A DNA stretch of 64,000 bases from Maribacter arenosus. Its GTDB lineage: Bacteria > Bacteroidota > Bacteroidia > Flavobacteriales > Flavobacteriaceae. A program made the position numbers and the translations under genes. The DNA lies in assembly GCF_014610845.1 (NCBI RefSeq), contig NZ_JABTCG010000001.1, forward strand, positions 434,001-498,000, given 5' to 3'. Of this stretch, positions 26,678-36,293 are shown piece after piece (within the stretch, counting starts at the first letter, position 1; the number at the start of each line of letters is the position of its first letter). A model generated the notes under the pieces. It did not search any database. It was not told the DNA's origin and saw only the letters and a list, made by a program, of their open reading frames with translations.

Positions 26678-28147
26678 ATGAACTTGAAAAAAGAAAAAAT
26701 CACAACCCTTGGTTCACTTAAAAAAGCGGGCTATAGGTCCCAAGGCATCAAGGACGAACTCCGTAACAACCTGCGCGGAAAAATTATAAAAGGGGAAGAA
26801 TCCTTTTTAGGCGTTTGGGGTTATGAGAATTCCGTGGTACCGGAATTGGAACGCGCCATTCTATCGCGTCATAATATCAATTTATTGGGGTTACGGGGTC
26901 AGGCCAAAACAAGATTGGCCCGTTTAATGGTGAACTTGTTGGATGAATGGATACCTATAGTAGAAGGTTCCGAGATAAATGATGACCCCATGAATCCCAT
27001 ATCGAGATACGCGCGGGAATTAATCAAGGAAAAAGGTGATGATACGCCAATCGCATGGCTCCATCGTAACGAACGATTTTATGAAAAACTGGCCACGCCC
27101 GATGTTACCGTGGCGGACTTGATCGGCGATGTAGATCCTATAAAAGCCGCGAACCTAAAACTTTCCTATGCGGATGATCGGGTAATTCATTTTGGAATGA
27201 TCCCACGTGCCAATCGCTGCATTTTTGTTATTAATGAATTGCCAGACCTTCAGTCAAGAATACAAGTCTCACTTTTTAATATTCTTGAAGAGGGCGATAT
27301 TCAAATTAGGGGATTCAAGCTTAGGTTACCCCTCGATTTACAGTTTGTATTTACGGCAAACCCAGAGGATTATACCAATCGCGGTAGTATAGTAACTCCG
27401 TTAAAGGATAGAATAGGATCACAAATTTTAACCCATTACCCTGATGATATCCCAACGGCTAGGAAGATAACGGAGCAGGAATCCCGTTTGGATAAAATCC
27501 AAGTAGAGGCCGTTTATGTTCCTGAAATCGCAAAGGATATATTGGAACAGATCAGTTTTGAGGCCCGTAATAGTGAGTATGTAGACACGAAAAGTGGAGT
27601 AAGTGCACGAACCAGTATCACGGCATTTGAAAACCTAATGAGCACTGCGGAGCGTAGGGCATTAATTTCTGGGGCGGACAAAACAACAGTAAGACTAAGC
27701 GATTTCCTTGGGGTAATCCCTTCGATTACCGGGAAGATTGAATTGGTTTATGAAGGTGAGCAGGAGGGGGCGGATGCAATTGCCGGTATACTGATCGATG
27801 AAGCTGTAAAATCTATATTTCCTGAATACTTTCCTAAAATCGAAAAACTGGAACGCAAAGATGCCCAAGGCCCATATGATGAATTGATTTCCTGGTTTTT
27901 TGAAAGTGAAGGTTTTGAGCTTTTGGATGACTACACGGATGCAGAATATAGGAGAGCACTGGATCGTATTCCACCTTTGAATAAACTAATTAAGGAGCAT
28001 CTTCCGGAAATTTCAAAAACCGATGGCTATTTTTTCAAAGAGTTGCTTCTTTGGGGCTTAGTGGCCCATAAAAAATTGAGTAAACATCGATTTTCAGAAG
28101 GTTTTCAATTTAAAGATCTCTATGGTAGTTTTATCAGTGGCCTTTAA
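26678..28147 (+). CDS. AAA+ ATPase, magnesium chelatase-like
   Basis: A 489-residue AAA+ ATPase of the ChlI/MoxR type. The Walker A-like loop is NLLGLRGQAKTRLARL near 80-95, with a long insertion before the Walker B region (CIFVINELPDLQSRIQVSLFNILEEGD) and sensor motif VFTANPEDYTNRG. C-terminal helical region includes the arginine-rich SARTSITAFENLMSTAERR segment. It forms a probable two-gene operon with the vWA protein. No porphyrin or cobalamin genes are near, so the client protein is unknown. Confidence 0.88.
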   Translation: MNLKKEKITTLGSLKKAGYRSQGIKDELRNNLRGKIIKGEESFLGVWGYENSVVPELERAILSRHNINLLGLRGQAKTRLARLMVNLLDEWIPIVEGSEINDDPMNPISRYARELIKEKGDDTPIAWLHRNERFYEKLATPDVTVADLIGDVDPIKAANLKLSYADDRVIHFGMIPRANRCIFVINELPDLQSRIQVSLFNILEEGDIQIRGFKLRLPLDLQFVFTANPEDYTNRGSIVTPLKDRIGSQILTHYPDDIPTARKITEQESRLDKIQVEAVYVPEIAKDILEQISFEARNSEYVDTKSGVSARTSITAFENLMSTAERRALISGADKTTVRLSDFLGVIPSITGKIELVYEGEQEGADAIAGILIDEAVKSIFPEYFPKIEKLERKDAQGPYDELISWFFESEGFELLDDYTDAEYRRALDRIPPLNKLIKEHLPEISKTDGYFFKELLLWGLVAHKKLSKHRFSEGFQFKDLYGSFISGL

Positions 28148-28179
28148 AAAAAGGGATGTTCAATTCCTAGTAAAAATCA

Positions 28180-28320
28180 TCACACTTGATAGGCGGGTAG
28201 ATTAAAAATAAAGGAAGTACCTTCTTTTGGCTTGCTCATCACGGTAATAGTCGTCCCATGCAAATCCATTATTTTCTTGACAATGGCCAATGCCGTTCTA
28301 AGGTCATGGGAAACAGGTAT
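28180..28320 (-). pseudogene. Sensor histidine kinase remnant with an internal deletion
   Basis: Read on the minus strand, about 45 codons give PVSHDLRTALAIVKKIMDLHG followed by TTITVMSKPKEGTSFIFNLP and a stop at 28182-28180. The first part (VSHDLRT) is a histidine kinase H-box and the second is the end of the HATPase domain, including the helix after the G2 box. Everything in between is missing, so the gene lost its core by an internal deletion. Upstream, the frame degenerates. Nothing convincing remains in 28321-28536. Confidence 0.7.
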
Positions 28321-28536
28321 GGGCGTAGATCAGGCTCCCTTTCAATCAGGACCGAATACGGATGCTACAGATGAAAACAACTTATCAGACGTGTAATGTA
28401 ATTTAATGATGTTCAATTTGGAAAGCGACCCATACATTCCGAGGAAGGGGTTGCCAGGAATCCCGATGTCAGGGGAGGGTATAATTTGGTGTACCTTGCT
28501 GTCGAAACGAATTAAAATCCACCTAACTGATTTTAT
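28321..28536. other. Degenerate intergenic sequence
   Basis: Between the kinase remnant and the next terminator I find no gene, repeat or structured element. It probably includes further decayed kinase sequence that I cannot align by eye. Confidence 0.4.
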
Positions 28537-28571
28537 AAAAAAACCCTTGAAACATCGAAATGAGTCAAGGG
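28537..28571 (-). terminator. Intrinsic terminator of the 28599 gene
   Basis: CCCTTGA (28544-28550) pairs with TCAAGGG (28565-28571). Read on the minus strand, the stem is followed by seven T residues. It lies about 28 bases after the stop of the minus-strand gene; the other strand also has a short T run. Confidence 0.7.
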
Positions 28572-28598
28572 CTTTTTAAGTAATCTGAATATTTTAAG

Positions 28599-29081
28599 TT
28601 ATTCCCAAGAGTCTATCCCATCATCAAGCTTATTGAAATTATAAGAACCTATTTTATCTTTCCGATGCTTAAATGTAATCAAGGTAAGTAACAGTAGCAT
28701 TATATATAAAAATAAAATCAGTATCCCTAAAGGTAGAAATGTGGCAGGAATAACATGACTTTCGAAATTGGAATAACTAAATAATATGGAAACCGTGTTG
28801 AACAATCGATAGACGTAAATCAAAAAGATGACATAAAGGGCATATTCCAGGTTTCTCATTTGAGGATCAGCGATTTCATCTTCCTTGATTTTAAACCACA
28901 TAGCGTACAAGAAGGTGAAATGTACGAGGGTCAAGATTGGAAATATATAATTGTCGAATTTAAAGAAATAGAATTTATTGGTAAAAAGTCCATAAAAACT
29001 GAATACGTTCAATAATACCAAGACGATTAATGAAAACATAAGCGTGCTTTTCCATGTAAACAGTCGTAATATAAATTTCAT
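28599..29081 (-). CDS. Four-helix membrane protein, unknown function
   Basis: This codes for 160 residues with four hydrophobic segments at about 13-32, 42-62, 78-100 and 112-135, and a short charged C-terminus (HRKDKIGSYN). I do not recognise a family. It starts at ATG 29081 and has its own terminator. It is followed upstream by another small four-helix membrane protein of unrelated sequence on the same strand, with a terminator between them. Confidence 0.65.
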   Translation of the reverse strand: MKFILRLFTWKSTLMFSLIVLVLLNVFSFYGLFTNKFYFFKFDNYIFPILTLVHFTFLYAMWFKIKEDEIADPQMRNLEYALYVIFLIYVYRLFNTVSILFSYSNFESHVIPATFLPLGILILFLYIMLLLLTLITFKHRKDKIGSYNFNKLDDGIDSWE

Positions 29082-29189
29082 ACCAATATAATTTCGAGGC
29101 TTTGGGGAACCTTATTTCAAAATTAAAACGTCCGGGAATAATGAATGTTTAATTAAAATCGATGAACGGCATATAATGTTGACAAGCAT

Positions 29190-29229
29190 AAAAAAAGTGT
29201 GGTAAAACAAGGTTATTATCGTACCACAC
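29190..29229 (-). terminator. Intrinsic terminator of the 29251 gene
   Basis: GTGTGGTA (29197-29204) pairs exactly with TACCACAC (29222-29229), and on the minus strand the stem runs into a T tract of seven. It lies 22 bases after the stop codon of the upstream minus-strand gene. Confidence 0.75.
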
Positions 29230-29250
29230 TTCTTGTTTTATTTTCAATTA

Positions 29251-29691
29251 TCAAGATAACCAGCCTTTATTCAGGGCCGATTTTGAAAATAATACTAAAC
29301 CGATACCAATTACTATCACTATTATTGGCATCACAACCCCCTCTACTGTGCCATATACTTCGACAGCATTGGTCATAAAGAAAGAATATCCCATTTGGAT
29401 CAAAATACCAATAAGGGAGACCACTAAAACGGGTTTGGCCCATTTCTTACGTAAAAGCAAACCTAAGCACCCCAATACACCACCCCAAACGGCGAACGCA
29501 AAAGCTGCGGTGGCCCATGCCGGCATGTTTTCCATCAATTCCATTCGTTCGGCAGGTAATGCCGCTTTAACTTCATCGGACATATACGCCTGCGATAAAT
29601 AGGCCATGGCCCCCATCAAATTCCAGAGCAGTGCCACTACACTGACAATCCAGTACCACACGGGTACTTTTACTTTACCATCGTTTGTCAT
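29251..29691 (-). CDS. Small four-helix membrane protein (DoxX-like size), unknown function
   Basis: A 146-residue protein with four membrane segments at about 12-33, 60-82, 88-108 and 118-138. A conserved-looking motif WYWIVSVVALLWNLMGAMAY opens the protein; the first loop carries AALPAERMELMENMPAW. Similar proteins are frequent in Flavobacteriaceae and are often left as hypothetical or loosely called sugar transporters; I see no basis for a transport claim. Confidence 0.7.
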   Translation of the reverse strand: MTNDGKVKVPVWYWIVSVVALLWNLMGAMAYLSQAYMSDEVKAALPAERMELMENMPAWATAAFAFAVWGGVLGCLGLLLRKKWAKPVLVVSLIGILIQMGYSFFMTNAVEVYGTVEGVVMPIIVIVIGIGLVLFSKSALNKGWLS

Positions 29692-29779
29692 AATTACATG
29701 TTTAGTTGTTATACTAAATTAAAGTACAAAATTTATCGGAAATTGATTTAAGACGTATTTTTATTTCAAATTAGCACTG

Positions 29780-30562
29780 ATGAACGAACAACGATTTTAT
29801 TATGTTATTAATCTTCAGTATTTGGGATTTAGGTACAGTGGCTGGCAAAAACAACCGCATCAGAAGACTATCGAGGGAATGATATCCAAAACCTTGAAAT
29901 TTACTTTGCCAGGTACTGGTTTTAAAATTTTAGGGGCCGGGCGAACCGATGCCAAAGTTTCAGCATTGGATAGTGCTTTTGAATTGTTTTTAGACAACCC
30001 CATAGAAGGGCTTGACGCATTCCTTGTCAAATTGAACAAGAACCTACCACCGGATATAAAAGCGATTTCTATTCGAGAAGTTGATGCCTCTTTTAATATC
30101 ATTAAGGATGTAGGAGTAAAGGAGTATATTTATCTTTTTTCTTTCGGAAGTAAAAACCATCCGTTCTGCGCACCTTTTTTGGCCAATATTTTAGATGAAC
30201 TTGATATCGAGGTGATGAAAGACGCTGCAAAATTGTTCGAAGGAGCACATGATTTTAGTGCCTATACGGTAAAATCCCAAAAAAATGCCAATGAACCCCG
30301 AAACATTGAAAGTTGTTATATAAAGGAAAACACTATTCTAAACGCCAATTTTTTCCCTGATAGTTCTTATGCACTAAAGGTTGTCGGTAAGGGTTTTATG
30401 CGCTACCAAATACGAATGATCATGGGGGCATTGATACAACTGGGAAAAGGGCATTTGTCCTTGATCGATATTAAAAAATCATTATCAGCACCAGATACTT
30501 TACAACTGACCAGTGTCGCCCCAGGTTCTGGGCTTTTATTGAATCGTATCGAATTTAGTTAA
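29780..30562 (+). CDS. truA: tRNA pseudouridine synthase A
   Basis: TruA makes pseudouridine at positions 38-40 of tRNA anticodon arms. 260 residues, normal length. The N-terminus reads FRYSGWQKQPHQKTIEG; the catalytic Asp lies in GAGRTDAKVSA near residue 56; later motifs are HDFSAYT and GFMRYQIRMIMGALIQLGKG. It stands alone between a minus-strand gene and corA, which starts 47 bases later. Confidence 0.95.
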   Translation: MNEQRFYYVINLQYLGFRYSGWQKQPHQKTIEGMISKTLKFTLPGTGFKILGAGRTDAKVSALDSAFELFLDNPIEGLDAFLVKLNKNLPPDIKAISIREVDASFNIIKDVGVKEYIYLFSFGSKNHPFCAPFLANILDELDIEVMKDAAKLFEGAHDFSAYTVKSQKNANEPRNIESCYIKENTILNANFFPDSSYALKVVGKGFMRYQIRMIMGALIQLGKGHLSLIDIKKSLSAPDTLQLTSVAPGSGLLLNRIEFS

Positions 30563-30609
30563 GCCCTAGTCTTTTATTACTTTTAGTATATTTATATAAA
30601 TATCCCAAT

Positions 30610-31689
30610 ATGGCCAAAAAGAAAATTGTTACGAAACGACAATTCAAAAGACATAAAAAAGTAGGTAAAGCCCCTGGTACCATTACATATATGGGGCACC
30701 GGGATGCAACTGAAACAAAGGTTACCATCATTGAATATACCGATAGCTTTAATAAAGTACACTATCCTGGTGATATAGAGCAGATAGCAGCCCATAAGGA
30801 CACGCCGACAACGTCGTGGGTCAATATCGTAGGATTAAGCGATGTGTCGTTTATTGAAAAAGTGGGTTCCCATTTCGGTCTTAATCCCTTAATACTTGAA
30901 GATATCGTAAACACCCAACAACGCCCGAAAATCGACGAATATGAAGATTATATTTTTGGTGCGTTCAAAATGCTATATGTCAATGAAAATAGCGAGTTGG
31001 TCAGCGAACATGTGGCAATGGTGCTCATGAAGAATTGCGTATTGGTTTTTCAAGAGCTCGATGATGATGTTTTTAATGGGGTACGGGAAAGGATAAGTGC
31101 TAAATCAGGTAGGATAAGGACAAGGGATTCCGATTATCTATTCTTTGCCCTGTTGGATTCGATCATTGATAATTATTTTGTTGTTTTGGAAAATGTGAGC
31201 CATAAGATAGAGGTTCTCGAAGAGGAGGTCTATGAAAACCCCAATCAAGAAGTCGCTCATAGAATTCAACTCCTGAAAAAGGAAGTACTCAAAATAAGAC
31301 AATGGATTTATCCAGTAAAAGAGCTAGTCGGTAGATTGATCGATTCGGAAAGTGCTCTTATCAGCAAGGATACCAAGCTTTTTTTACGGGATGCGCTCGA
31401 TCATTCGTACGAAATTAATGAGAGCTTACAAATATATCGCGAAATGGCGATGAGTTTAATGGAGATGTACATGAGTAACATGAGCAACAAAATGAATGAG
31501 GTAATGAAAGTTTTGACCATTATGGCTTCCATTTTTATCCCTTTAACCTTTATTGCCGGAATTTATGGTATGAACTTCGACCATATGCCCGAGTTGCACT
31601 GGGAACATGGTTATTATTTGGTTTGGGGCATCATGATTACTCTCTTTATCATTATGTTAATTTATTTTAAAAAGAAGCATTGGCTTTAA
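30610..31689 (+). CDS. corA: CorA-type magnesium/cobalt transporter
   Basis: A 359-residue divalent cation channel. The long N-terminal cytoplasmic domain (residues 1-295) includes LEDIVNTQQRPKIDEYEDYIF and a coiled helix, followed by two membrane helices at about 300-320 and 334-354 separated by the GMN signature in FIAGIYGMNFDHMPE. The C-terminus is basic (FKKKHWL). It converges with cysM. Confidence 0.95.
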   Translation: MAKKKIVTKRQFKRHKKVGKAPGTITYMGHRDATETKVTIIEYTDSFNKVHYPGDIEQIAAHKDTPTTSWVNIVGLSDVSFIEKVGSHFGLNPLILEDIVNTQQRPKIDEYEDYIFGAFKMLYVNENSELVSEHVAMVLMKNCVLVFQELDDDVFNGVRERISAKSGRIRTRDSDYLFFALLDSIIDNYFVVLENVSHKIEVLEEEVYENPNQEVAHRIQLLKKEVLKIRQWIYPVKELVGRLIDSESALISKDTKLFLRDALDHSYEINESLQIYREMAMSLMEMYMSNMSNKMNEVMKVLTIMASIFIPLTFIAGIYGMNFDHMPELHWEHGYYLVWGIMITLFIIMLIYFKKKHWL

Positions 31690-31709
31690 GCAAAAGGTTC
31701 GTTTTTAAA

Positions 31710-32594
31710 TTAATCGAACAAATTTGAGGAAAGATACCGGTCACCCCGATCACAGATAATGGAGACAATGGTTCCCTTTTCTAATGATGCGGCTAATTTC
31801 AAAGCGGCAACGGTGGCTCCTCCACTGCTCATACCCGAAAAAACACCCTCTTCCTTGGCGAGTCTTTTGGCCATTTGCATGGCCTCTTCGGTACTCACTT
31901 CAATAACTTGGTCTACTTTTTTTGGATCGAAGATTTTTGGCAGGTACTCTACTGGCCATTTACGAATTCCTGGGATACTCGAATCGTCTGTCGGTTGTAC
32001 CCCAACAATCTGGATCTTCTTATTCTGTTCTTTTAGGAATGTAGAAGTGCCCATGATAGTCCCTGTAGTTCCCATGGCCGAAACGAAATGGGTGATTTCC
32101 CCATGGGTATCGCGCCATATTTCAGGCCCTGTGGTTTTATAATGGGCCTTCCAATTATCCTCATTGGCAAATTGGTTCAGCATCAGATAACCTTCCTTCT
32201 TGACTTTGGCTTCGGCATAATCCCTAGCACCTTCAATCCCTATATCTGATGGGGTCAGGGTGACTTGGGCCCCATAAGCACGCATGGTCTGGACCCGTTC
32301 TTTGGTAGAATTCTCTGGCATGACCAATTCAATATCTAGTCCATAGATTCCCGCTATCATAGCTAAGGCTATACCCGTATTTCCACTAGTGGCTTCTATG
32401 AGTTTCGATTTTTTTGTAATGGAGCCTTTCTCCATTCCTTCTCGAATCATATTCAAGGCCGCTCGATCCTTTACACTTCCTCCAGGATTATGACCCTCCA
32501 TCTTAAAAAGAAGTGTAACATTGGGGTTTGTGTTAAGTGTTTTGGATTCAATTAAAGGAGTGTTCCCGATAATATCGAGTATTGTTTTAGCCAT
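31710..32594 (-). CDS. cysM: Cysteine synthase B (O-acetylserine sulfhydrylase)
   Basis: A PLP enzyme that makes cysteine from O-acetylserine and sulfide (or thiosulfate for CysM). 294 residues: IIGNTPLIE at the start, PLP Lys42 in [11 protein letters not shown], the substrate loop [16 protein letters not shown], the phosphate-binding GTTGTIMG, and FSGMSSGG. The shorter length and these motifs favour CysM over CysK. It overlaps the end of cysE by eight bases, so acetyl-serine formation and use are made from one mRNA. Confidence 0.92.
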   Translation of the reverse strand: MAKTILDIIGNTPLIESKTLNTNPNVTLLFKMEGHNPGGSVKDRAALNMIREGMEKGSITKKSKLIEATSGNTGIALAMIAGIYGLDIELVMPENSTKERVQTMRAYGAQVTLTPSDIGIEGARDYAEAKVKKEGYLMLNQFANEDNWKAHYKTTGPEIWRDTHGEITHFVSAMGTTGTIMGTSTFLKEQNKKIQIVGVQPTDDSSIPGIRKWPVEYLPKIFDPKKVDQVIEVSTEEAMQMAKRLAKEEGVFSGMSSGGATVAALKLAASLEKGTIVSIICDRGDRYLSSNLFD

Positions 32595-33378
32595 TTATCT
32601 CTGTTTTTATTTTTATTTCAGGCGAATGAAAAACCTTTGAATTGGGAGGTACCGATTCCGTTACCCAAGCATTACCCCCAATAATACTATTGGCTCCTAT
32701 AACGGTTTCACCCCCAAGGATAGTCGCATTGGCATAAATGGTAACATTATCCTCAATGGTCGGGTGTCTTTTGGTCTGTTTTAAATCCTTGGCAACGTAC
32801 AAAGCCCCAAGCGTAACTCCCTGATAAATCTTTACATTGTCCTTTATTACTGCCGATTCCCCAATGACAACACCGGTGGCATGGTCTATGAAGAACGATT
32901 TTCCTATTTTGGCTCCAGGGTTAATGTCAACACCGGTCTTACTGTGGGCATATTCTGTCATAAGTCTGGGTACCAAGGGAAACCCTGCCTTATGCAGTTC
33001 ATGGGACAACCTATAAATGGCAATGGCATAGAATCCGGGATAGGCCAAATAAACCTCTTCAATCGACATGGAAGCTGGGTCGCATTCGACAATGGCCTCG
33101 GCATCGAGGTTAAGACTTTCAAGTACGCCTGGCAAGGATTCCAAATACCCATTCCAGATTTTATTACAGGGTTTTTCGCATTCCCAACAGGCCAATTTGG
33201 CCAAAACTTCAAAATCTACTTTCAAGGCCTCTAGATTCTCATCCACAGGGGTGTCTATATCAAAAAGGGTATAAAAGAGCTGGTTCGTGAATAATTCCAC
33301 CCTTTCCTTTAAGGCAAACCTTAGGTTCGGCTGTTTTTTGTGTTGTTTTATTTTTTCGATGATCGCTTTTTGGTCCAT
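32587..33378 (-). CDS. cysE: Serine O-acetyltransferase
   Basis: CysE acetylates serine with acetyl-CoA. About 263 residues from ATG 33378; a TTG five codons upstream is also in frame. An N-terminal helical domain (residues 1-150) precedes a left-handed beta-helix with [20 protein letters not shown] (catalytic His/Asp pair, quoted in full at 20 residues) and the GVTLGAL turn. Four Cys in CWECEKPC suggest a small metal or disulfide site not usual in enterobacterial CysE. It is the first gene of the cysE-cysM operon. Confidence 0.92.
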   Translation of the reverse strand: MDQKAIIEKIKQHKKQPNLRFALKERVELFTNQLFYTLFDIDTPVDENLEALKVDFEVLAKLACWECEKPCNKIWNGYLESLPGVLESLNLDAEAIVECDPASMSIEEVYLAYPGFYAIAIYRLSHELHKAGFPLVPRLMTEYAHSKTGVDINPGAKIGKSFFIDHATGVVIGESAVIKDNVKIYQGVTLGALYVAKDLKQTKRHPTIEDNVTIYANATILGGETVIGANSIIGGNAWVTESVPPNSKVFHSPEIKIKTEING

Positions 33379-33462
33379 TTGGTTAAATTTCAAAATCTAA
33401 ATTAATCATTATTTTAAAAGCAGTTTAATCCATTTGGTTAACTTTAGCTTAATAAACCATAG

Positions 33463-34152
33463 ATGAGTCGTATGCAAAACGCAGTAATTACCAAAGAAGT
33501 GTTTTCTTTTTTAAAAGAATTGGAGCAGAACAATACCAGGGAGTGGTTTGCTGAACATAAAGATCGATTTAAGGAGCAAGAAGCAGGTGTAAAGCATTTT
33601 TTTTCCGTGGTAATGGAAAAAATGAAACAACATGATGATATCGAGAAAATGAAGATGTTCCGAATTTATAGGGATGTTCGTTTTTCCAAGAATAAATCGC
33701 CCTATAAAACCCATTTGGCGGGATCATACAGTAGGGCAGGCGCAAGATTACGTGGAGGGTATTATATTCATCTTCAACCAGGGAACAGTTTTATTGCAAC
33801 AGGGTTTTGGGAACCTAATAAAGAGGATTTGTTACGTATTCGAAAAGAGTTGGAATTGGATGCCACGGAATTCAAAAAGGTAATAAACCAAACATCTTTT
33901 AAGAAAATTTGGGGTAATCTTGAAGGCGATGAGGTAAAAACTGCCCCGAAGGGATTCAATAGAGAACATCCGAATATTGATCTTATCAAAAAGAAGCAAT
34001 TTATTTTTGTTCGAAAATTTTCAGATAATGAAGTGGTTTCTAAAGATTTTTCCCAAATCGTAGATGACTCGTTTAAGGCCATTCGACCTTATTTTGATTT
34101 AATGAGCGATATACTTACTACGAATCTAAACGGGGAATCAATATTGGACTAG
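33463..34152 (+). CDS. DUF2461 family protein
   Basis: A 229-residue protein of the DUF2461/TIGR02453 family: FLKELEQNNTREWFAEHKDRF at the N-terminus (given as LEQNNTREWF), MFRIYRDVRFSKNKSPYKTH in the middle and GGYYIHLQPGNSFIATG. The family is widespread and its biochemical role is not established. ATG 33463 is used; an in-frame ATG lies three codons later. It is divergent from cysE and its last 15 bases overlap the convergent gene. Confidence 0.9.
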   Translation: MSRMQNAVITKEVFSFLKELEQNNTREWFAEHKDRFKEQEAGVKHFFSVVMEKMKQHDDIEKMKMFRIYRDVRFSKNKSPYKTHLAGSYSRAGARLRGGYYIHLQPGNSFIATGFWEPNKEDLLRIRKELELDATEFKKVINQTSFKKIWGNLEGDEVKTAPKGFNREHPNIDLIKKKQFIFVRKFSDNEVVSKDFSQIVDDSFKAIRPYFDLMSDILTTNLNGESILD

Positions 34153-34551
34153 TGCCGGAACCTCAAAAACCTGCATTTGGTTTTTTAGTCGGTCGATGAC
34201 CATGTGCATCATACGTTTGTTCAAGGCAGATGAGTTTTTAATGTAGGTTTCGTATTCTTCAACCGTAAGTTGCCCAATGATGATACCCTTGAGGGAGTTT
34301 CTGAATTTTATATCTTTTTGAATTGCATTTTCGATATAAGCTAGCCGATTTTCTAGGCTTAATTCATAGTATCGGTTTTTATGCTTGGTAATATAATTTT
34401 GAAAGACAGCCAGCAATAATTCGTTTTGTAATTTTATTATTGGGCGTAACGTTTTATTTTGAAATTGCTCCTCAAAACTCATTGATGGATTTACTTTGGC
34501 CGATAAAATTTCTGGACGAATTTGCAGAAGACCGTGTGATCTATCGCTCAT
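34138..34551 (-). CDS. Conserved helical protein, unknown function
   Basis: A 137-residue soluble protein, predicted all helical, with KTLRPIIKLQNELLLAVFQNY (in part RPIIKLQNELLLAVF), SLENRLAYIENAIQKD and LKGIIIGQLTVEEYE. I associate this sequence with a Flavobacteriaceae-specific family, sometimes labelled glyoxalase without support; no glyoxalase metal motif is visible. Its 3' end overlaps the DUF2461 gene by 15 bases. Confidence 0.75.
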   Translation of the reverse strand: MSDRSHGLLQIRPEILSAKVNPSMSFEEQFQNKTLRPIIKLQNELLLAVFQNYITKHKNRYYELSLENRLAYIENAIQKDIKFRNSLKGIIIGQLTVEEYETYIKNSSALNKRMMHMVIDRLKNQMQVFEVPALVQY

Positions 34552-34807
34552 GATACGAAGTTTTATTAAAGGTAGTTGTTTAAACCATTTTCTTTAAAGG
34601 CATCATTTATAGTTTTTAACGAGGTTATGAACAGAAAAGGCCATTGGTGGTTCGACCTATACCTTTTTTTTACACTATAAAATTCTAAGTACTGTCTAAA
34701 AATCCCTCAAAGGTCATTATATCGATTCCTTCCTTAGCTTTGAATTTCTTCTTCAACTTCAGAAAATCCATTTTTGCGGTTTCAAACCTTTCAGAGATAA
34801 GCGGGTT

Positions 34808-36097
34808 TCAGCTTTTTGTAATCTTTTTAGCCACTGCCTGTACTTCATCTAGCACTCTTAATAAGTTGCCTCCCCATAATTTTTCAATGGCTTCCTCTGA
34901 GTACCCCCTTTTAACCAACTCAGCTGTTACATTCATGGTTTCCGATGCATCTTCCCAGCCTTTTATGCCTCCGCCACCATCAAAATCCGAACTTATACCT
35001 ACATGATCTATTCCTATTAAGTTCACCATATAATCAATATGATCTACAAGATCGATGACACTGACATCTTCTGGGACGTTTTTTTTGGTTTTGATCAATT
35101 CGCTCCCAATACCCTTTACTTTTCGGTAATTCTTGTAATAAGTCTCTTTTTGTACTGCGTCTAAACTTTGTACTTGGGACCGATCATACCAATCTATGCC
35201 TAAAGAATCGGCAATATGTGCATATAATCGCTTCAAATAGGCCGTTCGTTCTTCATGTTTATCTGTATTGAGATAGGATCGAAATGCAACGGTTTGAACG
35301 ACCCCACCATTCTCCTTCAAAAGCTGCAATTGCTCATCGTCTAAATTACGACTGTGGTCACAAAGTGCCCTTGCCGAAGAATGCGAAGCGATTATAGGGG
35401 CTTTGGACAATTCGACCATTTGTATCATGGATTCTTTGGATGGATGGGAAACATCTATCATAATACCCAATCTATTCATCTCTTTTACAGCTTCTTGACC
35501 CAACTTACTTAAACCATTATGTAACCATATATTGTCGGCTTCCCCAGTGTTCGAATCGCAAAATTGACTATGGCCATTATGCGATAAAGAAATATATCTT
35601 GCGCCCATTTCATGGTATTTTTCAAAATTGGACAGGTCCTCACCAAGGGGATAGGCATTCTCGACCCCGATCATGGCCACTTTTTTGCCAGCTGCATTGA
35701 TGCGGCGAACATCGTCTGAGGTTAAGGCAAGTTCGATCTTGTCAGGAGCGATTTCTTCGCAAAGCCTATGAATTGCATTAAACTTGGCCATGGCATTTGC
35801 TTTTGCTTTATCATAACCAATGGCGTTCAATGAATCTTGACCCGTATAAACGATAAGCCAAGCGACATCTAAACCACCTTCCTCCATCTTGGGAATATTT
35901 ACCTGGGTTTTAAGTCTTTGGGTATAGTTGATCGATGGGGTGAAATTCGCAACATTAATATCGGCATGGGTGTCTATCGTAATGATTTTTTCATGGATTT
36001 CGCGAACCTCTCTTTCCGCTCCCATCCCTGTTTTTTTCTGGTCATTACCGCAAGAAAAGAGGGTAAAAAGACCGCATAGGATAAATGGATATTTCAT
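34808..36097 (-). CDS. M19 renal-type dipeptidase, lipoprotein
   Basis: A 429-residue membrane dipeptidase of family M19. The N-terminus is a lipoprotein signal (FILCGLFTLFSCGND, lipid Cys at 16). Zinc ligands are in ITIDTHADIN, the Glu of MIGVENAYPLGED, and the His residues of MIDVSHPSK and IIASHSSARAL; DHVGISSDFDGGGG completes the active site. It would act on dipeptides or D-amino acid containing peptides in the periplasm. Monocistronic, divergent from the hybrid kinase. Confidence 0.93.
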   Translation of the reverse strand: MKYPFILCGLFTLFSCGNDQKKTGMGAEREVREIHEKIITIDTHADINVANFTPSINYTQRLKTQVNIPKMEEGGLDVAWLIVYTGQDSLNAIGYDKAKANAMAKFNAIHRLCEEIAPDKIELALTSDDVRRINAAGKKVAMIGVENAYPLGEDLSNFEKYHEMGARYISLSHNGHSQFCDSNTGEADNIWLHNGLSKLGQEAVKEMNRLGIMIDVSHPSKESMIQMVELSKAPIIASHSSARALCDHSRNLDDEQLQLLKENGGVVQTVAFRSYLNTDKHEERTAYLKRLYAHIADSLGIDWYDRSQVQSLDAVQKETYYKNYRKVKGIGSELIKTKKNVPEDVSVIDLVDHIDYMVNLIGIDHVGISSDFDGGGGIKGWEDASETMNVTAELVKRGYSEEAIEKLWGGNLLRVLDEVQAVAKKITKS

Positions 36098-36293
36098 GCC
36101 GAAAATTTTTTATACCTACAAATAAAGCAATTTGACAACACAATAGGCCCATTCGATAACAATTTGTTGTACAAGATGCCAGTAATGGCGAGTTTTAGAA
36201 GATTATAAAATAGAAAGTCCAATCCCTTGTTGCCTGCAAAACACAGAGAAGCCAAGTATTGAACAACAGTATCAACCCAAATCGACCAATTCA

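Noticed and set aside
31690-31725. GTTCG/CGAAC hairpin between corA and cysM
   Set aside because: A five-base stem that partly lies in the cysM stop region; not enough for a terminator call.
34685-34771. 28-codon minus-strand frame (MDFLKLKKKFKAKEGIDIMT and on) after the dipeptidase gene
   Set aside because: It is protein-like and basic, but there is no terminator, start signal or related copy in the window. It was not called as a gene.
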